This document shows, in pieces, positions 1 through 6,382 of a DNA stretch of 42,406 bases; within the stretch, counting starts at the first letter, position 1; the number at the start of each line of letters is the position of its first letter. The DNA comes from Bacillota bacterium (GTDB lineage: Bacteria; Bacillota; Clostridia; Lachnospirales; CAG-274), in the NCBI GenBank assembly GCA_017460805.1, contig JAFUAF010000016.1, forward strand, positions 1-42,406, written 5' to 3'. A program made the translations under genes and the position numbers. The notes under the pieces are model-generated. The model saw only the letters and a list, made by a program, of their open reading frames with translations. It ran no database searches and was not told the origin of the DNA.

Positions 1-155
1 CTTGCCTGCCCTTAGAGGCTCACGCCCGGAGGGCTCCGCCCGAGAGGGGTAGGGGGACCGCCGCTTGCGGTGGTGGAAGGGTTTGCGGACTTCGCTCGGT
101 CATTGCCTCGCGCAGAGGGGCAGAAGTCCGCTGCCCTCGCCATCAACACCCCGTC
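1..155. repeat. GC-rich noncoding region with inverted repeats
   Basis: No credible gene is visible here on either strand. The stretch is GC-rich and full of short inverted repeats; for example the 8-base arms at 85-92 and 124-131 (gcggactt and aagtccgc) are exact complements. It resembles the dispersed, structured intergenic repeats common in Clostridia, but no second copy lies in this window, so family membership is an inference. Confidence 0.4.
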
Positions 156-432
156 AAATTCCAATAAATAGTTACTTATAAACAAGTGGCGCGCAAGCGC
201 GTTGCGGGAAGTCGCACGGGAATCGTATCGCGCTTCGCGCTCAACTCCCAGTCCCGTGCTCCAGCGACGATTTGCTTTAGCAAATCGTCGCTAAATTCCA
301 ATAAATAGTTACTTATAAACAAGTGGCGCGCAAGCGCGTTGCGGGAAGTCGCGCAGGAATCGCATCGCCGCTTTGCGGCTCAGCTCCCAGTCCTGCGCTC
401 CAGCGACGATTTGCTTTTAGCAAATCGTCGCT
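156..432. repeat. Two tandem 137-140 bp palindromic repeat units
   Basis: Unit A (156-292) and unit B (293-432) both begin aaattccaataaatag and end with a perfect 14-bp stem-loop (263-276/279-292 and 402-415/419-432). A third unit begins at 433 and stops after about 9 bases. Each unit carries an inner hairpin whose arms differ between units but stay complementary: 214-221/252-259 in A and 351-358/391-398 in B. There are no spacers and no coding potential. The array abuts the rlmB start region. Confidence 0.8.
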
Positions 433-467
433 AAATTCCAATTTAACAGCTCAAAAAGGTAAAAAAT

Positions 468-1289
468 ATGGAAAGACGAAAAAATTTCAAAAAAGACTAC
501 AACCGCGGCAAACGCGATCATGACGAAAGAGAAAATGTTTTTATAGAGGAAACCAACAACTTAGAGGGCAGAAACCCTGTTTTGGAGGCTTTGAACCATG
601 ACCGTCCCATTGACAAGATACTTGTCAAAAAAGGCGAGATAGAAGGCACATTAAAAGTAATTGTAGCCAAAGCCCGCGAAAAGGGCATTCCCGTTCAGGA
701 GATAGACAAGCACAAAATGGACTCTATCTCCGTCAGCCACAACAACCAGGGCGTTATAGCCGTCTGTCCCGCATACGAGTACTGTGATGTGCAGGACATT
801 CTGCAAAATGCAAAGGACAAAGGCGAAGCCCCTCTTATCGTCATTCTTGACGAGATAACCGATCCGCACAATTTAGGCGCTATAATCCGTACCGCCGAAT
901 GCTGCGGCGCTCACGGCGTTATCATCCCCAAAAGGCGCTCCGTAGGCTTGACAGCCATAGTCGGCAAAACCTCCGCAGGCGCAGTCGAATATATGCCTGT
1001 TGCAAGGGTAACAAACCTTGCCCAGACCATAGACGAGCTTAAAAAGCAGAATATCTGGGTAGCCTGTGCGGACATGGGCGGACAGGACTACTACTCTGCC
1101 CCGCTTGACGGCGCATTGGCTATCGTAACAGGCAGCGAGGGCAAGGGTGTCAGCCGTCTTATAAAGGACAAATGTGATTTTGTTGTCGGCATCCCCATGC
1201 TCGGTAAAATACAGTCGCTCAATGCATCCGTTTCGGCAAGTATAATCATGTACGAGGCACTTCGCCAAAGACGAGGTAACAAAAAATGA
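468..1289 (+). CDS. rlmB: 23S rRNA (guanosine-2'-O)-methyltransferase RlmB, SpoU/TrmH family
   Basis: Predicted to methylate the 2'-O of a 23S rRNA guanosine (G2251 in E. coli) using S-adenosylmethionine. After a charged N-terminal extension (about residues 1-30) comes an L30e-like RNA-binding domain (about 33-105), then a SPOUT knot domain. All three SpoU motifs are present: DPHNLGAIIRT at 132-142, TGSEGKGVS at 221-229 and IPMLGKIQSLNASVS at 242-256. The length of 273 residues is normal for the family. The ATG at 468 follows a weak AAAGGT site. It overlaps the next gene by 4 bp (ATGA). The order rlmB-yacP-sigH matches the arrangement known from Bacillus, which supports the call over a generic TrmH paralogue. 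Confidence 0.93.
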   Translation: MERRKNFKKDYNRGKRDHDERENVFIEETNNLEGRNPVLEALNHDRPIDKILVKKGEIEGTLKVIVAKAREKGIPVQEIDKHKMDSISVSHNNQGVIAVCPAYEYCDVQDILQNAKDKGEAPLIVILDEITDPHNLGAIIRTAECCGAHGVIIPKRRSVGLTAIVGKTSAGAVEYMPVARVTNLAQTIDELKKQNIWVACADMGGQDYYSAPLDGALAIVTGSEGKGVSRLIKDKCDFVVGIPMLGKIQSLNASVSASIIMYEALRQRRGNKK

Positions 1290-1852
1290 ACAACAACTAT
1301 CTTTTAGTTGACGGCTATAATATAATTTTTGCCTGGGACAAGCTAAAAAAGCTGGCAGACGAAAACCTTGACCACGCGCGCGAAAAGCTTATCAATATTT
1401 TAAGCAATTATCAGGGGGTAAAAAAATGCAATCTGATAATAGTTTTTGACGCATACAAGGTCAAAGGCAGCACAGGCAGCGTGATACAGCAGGGAAATGT
1501 CTATGTTGTATACACCAAAGAAGCCGAGACCGCCGATGCTTATATCGAGCGCACCACCGCCCTTTTAAGCAAAAACGAAAGTGTGCTTCCCTTTGCAAAG
1601 AAAGCCGGGGAGAATTCCCGCAGGAAAAACAATATAAGGGTCGCCACATCCGACGGTCTTGAACAGGTGATAATAATGAGTCAGGGCGCAGTGCGTGTTT
1701 CCGCAAGCGAGCTATATGAGGAGGTAAAGCTTGCCAAAAAGCACATACGCAGTCATATAGAAATGCAGCGCCCCGTAAAAAACAATATGCTTATCGACAA
1801 TCTCGACCCCGAGGCTGCCGAGTGGCTTGAAAATTTAAGGAGAGAGAAGTAA
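1286..1852 (+). CDS. yacP: NYN-domain ribonuclease, YacP/Rae1 family
   Basis: This is a 188-residue single-domain protein of the YacP (Rae1) family. In Bacillus the member is a ribosome-associated endoribonuclease that cuts mRNA in the A site. The PIN-like core is visible: LLVDGYNII with Asp9, the strand LIIVFDA with Asp55, and ETADAYIE with Asp84, giving the acidic metal-binding cluster. The later VATSDGLEQ strand is typical of NYN domains. The gene starts inside the rlmB stop (ATGA overlap), so the two are translationally coupled, and sigH follows 5 bp later. The family assignment is firm; the exact RNA target in this organism is unknown. Confidence 0.88.
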   Translation: MNNNYLLVDGYNIIFAWDKLKKLADENLDHAREKLINILSNYQGVKKCNLIIVFDAYKVKGSTGSVIQQGNVYVVYTKEAETADAYIERTTALLSKNESVLPFAKKAGENSRRKNNIRVATSDGLEQVIIMSQGAVRVSASELYEEVKLAKKHIRSHIEMQRPVKNNMLIDNLDPEAAEWLENLRREK

Positions 1853-1857
1853 ACGAA

Positions 1858-2490
1858 TTGGTTGATATTATTTACAAAAAATATTCCGATATGGACGACA
1901 GCCGTCTTGTAGCTCTCACTAAGGACGGCGACAGCACCGCACAGGAATTTTTAATAGAAAAGTACAAAAAAATGGTTCGCATAAAAGCCCGTGGCTATTA
2001 CATAATGGGCGGCGACACCGAAGATATTATTCAGGAGGGCATGATAGGCCTTTATAAGGCGATACGTGATTTTGACGAGAGCCGACAGGTCAATTTTTAC
2101 AGCTTTGCGTCGCTTTGCATCACACGTCAGATACATACGGCGATAAAATCCGCCAACAGACAAAAGCACATTCCGCTTAATTCCTCCGTCAGCCTTGACC
2201 GCGCTGTCTACGAGGAAAACGAGGACTTTACCTACCTTGAAACTTTCCACACCGGAGAGATAGACAACCCCGAAAGTTTGATAATCAGCAGCGAGAACAA
2301 GACAGAGCTTGAAAAACGCATCGGAGAATCGCTCAGCGCACTTGAAAAGCGTGTTTTATTCTTATATCTGCGCGGCAAAAGCTATGTAGAGATAGCGGGC
2401 ATTATTGATAAAGACGAAAAGAGCATAGACAATGCTTTACAGCGAATAAAAAAGAAAGTAAACAAAATTCTTACCGCACAAGAGGGATAA
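1858..2490 (+). CDS. sigH: RNA polymerase sigma factor SigH (Spo0H-like)
   Basis: This is a 210-residue sigma-70-type factor. Region 2 is clear (DIIQEGMIGLYKAIRDFD at about 57-73, then the ITRQIHTAIKSANRQKHIPL segment), and region 4 with its helix-turn-helix lies at about 160-205, ending KSIDNALQRIKKK. Both regions match Bacillus SigH closely, and so does the operon position after yacP. In Bacillus, SigH directs transition-phase and early sporulation genes; whether this organism sporulates cannot be read here. The start is taken as TTG at 1858, with AGGAG at 1838-1842 about 15 bases upstream. An in-frame ATG at 1891 has no ribosome binding site. ybaK follows after 2 bp. Confidence 0.9.
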   Translation: MVDIIYKKYSDMDDSRLVALTKDGDSTAQEFLIEKYKKMVRIKARGYYIMGGDTEDIIQEGMIGLYKAIRDFDESRQVNFYSFASLCITRQIHTAIKSANRQKHIPLNSSVSLDRAVYEENEDFTYLETFHTGEIDNPESLIISSENKTELEKRIGESLSALEKRVLFLYLRGKSYVEIAGIIDKDEKSIDNALQRIKKKVNKILTAQEG

Positions 2491-2492
2491 TT

Positions 2493-2978
2493 ATGGCAAA
2501 AGAAAAAGATGTCAAGACCAACGCCATGCGCATACTTGACAGAAACAAGGTCAAATACCGTGTGAACACCTACGAATGTGAGGAATTTCACGATGGAGTA
2601 AGCATTGCCGAAATGCTTGGACAAGACCCCGATATGACATTCAAGACCCTTGTTACACAGGGAAAAAGCAAAGATTTTTATGTATTTGTTATCCCCGTCA
2701 ACAGGGAGATAGACCTTAAAGCGGCGGCAGCAAGTGTCGGCGAAAAATCGGTCGAGATGATACACGTCAAGGATATAAACAAAATTACTGGCTATATCCG
2801 CGGCGGCTGTACCCCTATCGGTATGAAAAAACAGTTTGTGACTGTAGTTGACAACACCGCAAAAAATTTTGACGAGATAATAATAAGCGGCGGACGCATA
2901 GGCTCGCAGATATTTCTTGCACCCGATGATCTTGTAAAAGTAACAAAAGCTAAATATGCCGATATTTTGGCAAACTAA
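2493..2978 (+). CDS. ybaK: YbaK/EbsC-family Cys-tRNA deacylase
   Basis: The protein has 161 residues and is a single YbaK/ProRS-editing-like domain. Members hydrolyse mischarged Cys-tRNA(Pro) and sometimes Cys-tRNA(Cys) in trans. Supporting features are the N-terminal helix, the TFKTLVTQGK segment, the FVIPVNREIDLKAAA strand with its conserved lysine, and the glycine-rich GYIRGGCTPIGMKK motif near 107-121, which is diagnostic for the family. It begins 2 bp after sigH with a GAGGG site, so it is the last gene of the rlmB-yacP-sigH-ybaK unit and is followed by a strong terminator. The exact tRNA substrate is inferred from the family. Confidence 0.9.
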   Translation: MAKEKDVKTNAMRILDRNKVKYRVNTYECEEFHDGVSIAEMLGQDPDMTFKTLVTQGKSKDFYVFVIPVNREIDLKAAAASVGEKSVEMIHVKDINKITGYIRGGCTPIGMKKQFVTVVDNTAKNFDEIIISGGRIGSQIFLAPDDLVKVTKAKYADILAN

Positions 2979-3005
2979 AAAACCGCGGTTTTTGCCGCGG
3001 TTTTT
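2978..3005. terminator. Bidirectional intrinsic terminator between ybaK and pilT
   Basis: An 11-bp stem, aaaaaccgcgg (2978-2988) and ccgcggttttt (2995-3005), has a 6-base loop and T runs on both strands. It lies directly after the ybaK stop and 7 bp beyond the pilT stop, so it can end both convergent transcripts. Confidence 0.92.
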
Positions 3006-3012
3006 GTTATTA

Positions 3013-4080
3013 TTATTGACCGATAAGGTAACGCTTGAAAGCATCCACATCGATACAGTTGGTAAGAGCAGTTTTCTGAGAGATCTTACCTTCTTTAACA
3101 AGTGTTGCAAGATGGAAGTCAAGTGTTTGCATACCTGCCGACTGGCTTGTCTGCATAGTAGAGTTGATCTGGTGAGTTTTATCCTCACGGATCATGTTTC
3201 TGATAGCATCGTTAACAACCAGAACTTCCAGTGCAGCCATACGGCCGTGGCCTTCTTTAAGAGGTACAAGACGCTGAGTAACAACGCCCTCAAGTACCAT
3301 AGCCAGCTGAGTTCTAACCTGCTGTCTTGCATGCGGAGGGAACGAGTCGATAACACGGTTGATGGTAGAAGCAGCACCGATAGTATGCAGTGTTGAGAAT
3401 ACCAAGTGACCTGTCTCGGCTGCGGTAAGGGCAACGGAGATAGTCTCGTTATCACGCATTTCACCTACGAGGATAACATCGGGGTCCTCACGCAGAGAGC
3501 CACGAAGCGCGTTTTCAAATGAAAGTGTATCTGTACCGACTTCACGCTGGTTTACGATACAAAGCTGATGGTTATGTACGTACTCGATAGGATCCTCGAT
3601 AGTGATTATATGCTCACGTCTGGTACGGTTTATCTGGTTAATGATAGCAGCCAGAGTTGTTGACTTACCTGAACCTGTAGGACCCGTAACCAGTACAAGA
3701 CCCTTTTTAAGACCTGCAAAATGACGTGCAACGGGAGGAAGTCCCAATTCGTCGATCGTAAGTATCTTCGAAGGAAGAACTCGGAATACACCGCCGAAGC
3801 AGCCCTTCTGCTTGTAGATATTTGCTCTGTAACGTGTTCCCGTATCATCTTCATACGCGAAGTCCAGTTCACCCATATTTTCAAGGTAGGAGATCTGGAA
3901 GTCTGTCAGAATAGAAAACAGAATACTTTTTGTTTCGTCGGGTGTCATTACAGGATAGTTTTCTACATTTGTAAGTTCACCATGCAGACGTATTTTTGGC
4001 TGAGTACCTACAGTGATATGCAAGTCACTCGCGCCGGTATCTCTCGCTTTTGCCAGCAAGTCGATCATAGCTTCAATCAT
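3013..4080 (-). CDS. pilT: Type IV pilus retraction ATPase PilT
   Basis: This hexameric ATPase depolymerises type IV pili to power retraction and twitching. It has 355 residues, the usual PilT length. An N-terminal PAS-like domain (about 1-100, with ASDLHITVG near 17-25) precedes the RecA-like core. Motifs are Walker A GPTGSGKST at 133-141, the Asp box IITIEDPIEYVH, the Walker B segment DPDVILVGEMRD and the His box HLVFSTLHT. Unlike PilB it lacks the tetracysteine zinc site. It is the last gene of the minus-strand pilus cluster but is separated from pilB by about 500 bp of tandem repeats, so it may have its own expression. A GGGGG ribosome site precedes the ATG. Confidence 0.96.
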   Translation of the reverse strand: MIEAMIDLLAKARDTGASDLHITVGTQPKIRLHGELTNVENYPVMTPDETKSILFSILTDFQISYLENMGELDFAYEDDTGTRYRANIYKQKGCFGGVFRVLPSKILTIDELGLPPVARHFAGLKKGLVLVTGPTGSGKSTTLAAIINQINRTRREHIITIEDPIEYVHNHQLCIVNQREVGTDTLSFENALRGSLREDPDVILVGEMRDNETISVALTAAETGHLVFSTLHTIGAASTINRVIDSFPPHARQQVRTQLAMVLEGVVTQRLVPLKEGHGRMAALEVLVVNDAIRNMIREDKTHQINSTMQTSQSAGMQTLDFHLATLVKEGKISQKTALTNCIDVDAFKRYLIGQ

Positions 4081-4110
4081 TGGTTTATACCCCCTAAATA
4101 TCTTGTTTTA

Positions 4111-4586
4111 TTACTATTTTTTTCAGAAACATCTTTGGTCGACAAAATTTTACTGCTCAAATTTTCTTTACGCTGCGCCTGTGTCGCTTCGCTCCTGCGG
4201 CTTGTACGCTAAAAAATTGTCCCTGCGGGCACGCAATAAAATTTTGTCTTTGAATTGATTTCTAAAAAAATTATTCTTTTTCAGAAACATTTTCGGTTGA
4301 CAAAATTTTACTGCTCAAATTTTCTTTACGCTACGCCTGTGTCGCTTCGCTCCTGCGGCTTGCACGCTAAAAATTTGTCCCTGCGGGCACGCAATAAAAT
4401 TTTGTCTTTGAATTGATTTCTAAAAAAATTATTCTTTTTCAGAAACATTTTCGGTTGACAAAATTTTACTGCTCAAATTTTCTTTACGCTGCGCCTGTGT
4501 CGCTTCGCTCCTGCGGCTTGTACGCTAAAAATTTGTCCCTGCGGGCACGCAATAAAATTTTGTCTTTGAATTGATTTCTAAAAAAA
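4111..4586. repeat. Three tandem about 158 bp palindromic repeats between pilB and pilT
   Basis: This 506-bp gap holds three near-identical head-to-tail units (about 4111-4270, 4271-4428, 4429-4586) and no gene. Each unit is an imperfect palindrome. In the middle copy gacaaaatttta at 4299-4310 pairs exactly with taaaattttgtc at 4395-4406, and an inner caaatttt/aaaatttg pair surrounds a conserved core containing gtcgcttcgctcctgcgg. The outermost stretches (tttttcagaaac and gatttctaaaaa) are also roughly complementary. The last unit ends exactly at the pilB stop codon. A diverged fourth copy lies at 42241-42391. Confidence 0.88.
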
Positions 4587-6302
4587 TTATACCGAATATG
4601 TTGCTCTTACAAGCTCGTCTACCGAGGTCTTGCCGCTCAATACATGGGCTTTACAGTCCTCACGTAGCGTAACCATGCCTTCATCGATAGCAGCCTGCTT
4701 GATAACAGCCGCATCCTCATTTCTGTTTATCATTGCTTTAATTTTACCCGAAACCAAGAATACCTCGTGAATACCCATACGGCCTTTATAACCTGTGTTG
4801 CCGCACTCGGGGCAGCCCACAGCTCTGTAAAGCTCTACATCATCCGTAAGTTCAAGGAACTCCTTCTCTGCCTCATCGGGTGTATATTTTTCCTTGCAGT
4901 GTACGCAAAGTTTTTTAACAAGTCGCTGAGCAATAACGCCTACGGTAGAGTCGGCAACCATGTAAGGTTCGATACCCATATCTACCAGACGACCAACAGC
5001 ACCAACAGCATCATTGGTATGGATAGTCGAAAGCACAACGTGACCTGTGATAGCGGCCTTAACAGCTATCTGAGCAGTCTCGTCGTCTCGGATCTCACCT
5101 ATCATGATAACGTCGGGGTCCTGACGCAGGATAGAACGAAGAGCCGCAGCAAATGTCATGCCCGCCTTAGCGTTAACCTGAACCTGGTTAAGACCGTCCA
5201 GCTTATACTCGACAGGGTCTTCAACGGTAACGGTGTTGATAGTCGAATCATTTACCTCGGAAAGTACGGAGTAAAGTGTTGTAGACTTACCGGAACCTGT
5301 AGGACCGCAAACAAGAATAATACCGTTAGGTGATTTTATCATGCTCTTAAAGAATTTAAGGTTGGTCTCGCTCATACCCAGCTGATCTATCGAGAGGACG
5401 GTACCGATACCGCCCAGAACTCTGATAACGATCTTTTCGCCGTAAACGGTGGGCAGAGCGGAAACACGCAGGTCGACCTGACGTCCCTCCAGCTTGTACT
5501 CGATACGACCGTCCTGAGGTATACGTTTTTCGGCAATATCCATACCGCTCATAATTTTGATACGGGCTGAAAGGTTGCCGTGAGCAGCAGCCTTAATTTC
5601 CATTTTTTCTACCATCTGGCCGTCAATTCTCATTCGTATACGAGTGACCTCTTTCTGAGGCTCGATATGAATATCGGAAGTACCGGTCTTGATAGCAGTT
5701 TCAATAACATTATTAACAAATTTAACGATAGGCGCATTGTCGATCTCGCTCTTAAGCTGATCGCCAAGGTCGACCTGTTCCATCTCGGTTTCGTCAAACT
5801 CGGCAAACTCCTGGTTAACGGATTCGGATGCCTCGTCTGTTTCCTCGCCCGAATACCAGATAGGTATATTAGCTTCAATATCCGCCTGGGTTGCAAGTAC
5901 AAACTTAACGGGCTTTCCCGACTTAACACGGATATCATCCGACAAGAAGAAGTTCATGGGGTCGATAGTTGCTACCACAATGCCCTTTTCCGTCAAATCT
6001 ATAGGCAAAACCGTATGTTTTTCGCAGTAATCCATTTTAAGAAGCGCTGTTGCTTCTTTATTGGGTTCAAGCTTGCTTATCTCTACAAAATCTACCTTAA
6101 GACGGCTTGCAAGAATACGTCCAAGGTCATTTTCCGAAATATAGCCGAGTTCTATAAGTGTGTCACCTAATTTTTTGCCCTTTTGCTTTTGAATTTTAAG
6201 GGCATATTCCAACTGGTCAACCGTAATAAGACCGTTCATAAGCAAAAGCTTACCTATAGGAATATTCTTCTGACCCTGCGGGCCGCTCATTGGCATTCCC
6301 AT
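4587..6302 (-). CDS. pilB: Type IV pilus assembly ATPase PilB
   Basis: This is the extension motor (GspE/PilB family, 571 residues) that polymerises prepilins at the membrane. The N-terminal domain (about 12-150) is a MshEN/T2SSE_N-type module with two GKLL...LITVDQL...Q-like repeats. The core has Walker A GPTGSGKST at 333-341, the Asp box TVEDPVEY, the Walker B segment DPDVIMIGEIRD and the His box VVLSTIHT. A zinc site of four cysteines (466, 469, 497, 500) is present, as expected for PilB and not PilT. It begins with MGMPMSG after an AGGAAG site. It lies 80 bp downstream of the giant prepilin gene, with a small hairpin in the gap. Confidence 0.96.
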   Translation of the reverse strand: MGMPMSGPQGQKNIPIGKLLLMNGLITVDQLEYALKIQKQKGKKLGDTLIELGYISENDLGRILASRLKVDFVEISKLEPNKEATALLKMDYCEKHTVLPIDLTEKGIVVATIDPMNFFLSDDIRVKSGKPVKFVLATQADIEANIPIWYSGEETDEASESVNQEFAEFDETEMEQVDLGDQLKSEIDNAPIVKFVNNVIETAIKTGTSDIHIEPQKEVTRIRMRIDGQMVEKMEIKAAAHGNLSARIKIMSGMDIAEKRIPQDGRIEYKLEGRQVDLRVSALPTVYGEKIVIRVLGGIGTVLSIDQLGMSETNLKFFKSMIKSPNGIILVCGPTGSGKSTTLYSVLSEVNDSTINTVTVEDPVEYKLDGLNQVQVNAKAGMTFAAALRSILRQDPDVIMIGEIRDDETAQIAVKAAITGHVVLSTIHTNDAVGAVGRLVDMGIEPYMVADSTVGVIAQRLVKKLCVHCKEKYTPDEAEKEFLELTDDVELYRAVGCPECGNTGYKGRMGIHEVFLVSGKIKAMINRNEDAAVIKQAAIDEGMVTLREDCKAHVLSGKTSVDELVRATYSV

Positions 6303-6344
6303 AAAAAATCACTTCCTGTTTTAAAATTTAGATTTTTTAGATTT

Positions 6345-6367
6345 AGGGACACTTTTTAGGGTGCCCC
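6345..6367 (-). other. Intergenic stem-loop between the giant prepilin gene and pilB
   Basis: gggacac and gtgccc arms pair with one bulged base around a short loop. No T run follows on the minus strand, so it is not a classical terminator. It could act as an mRNA-stabilising or processing element between structural and motor genes; this is inference. Confidence 0.3.
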
Positions 6368-6382
6368 TGTGAATTTTGTTTA

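Noticed and set aside
156..432. Tandem repeats as a CRISPR array
   Set aside because: There are only two units of 137-140 bp in direct contact, no unique spacers, and no cas genes.
323..523. Small open frame before rlmB
   Set aside because: It consists of translated repeat sequence and runs out of frame into rlmB; no ribosome site.
2382..3188. Minus-strand open frame opposite sigH and ybaK
   Set aside because: It runs through two real genes and the shared terminator, with no recognisable domain.
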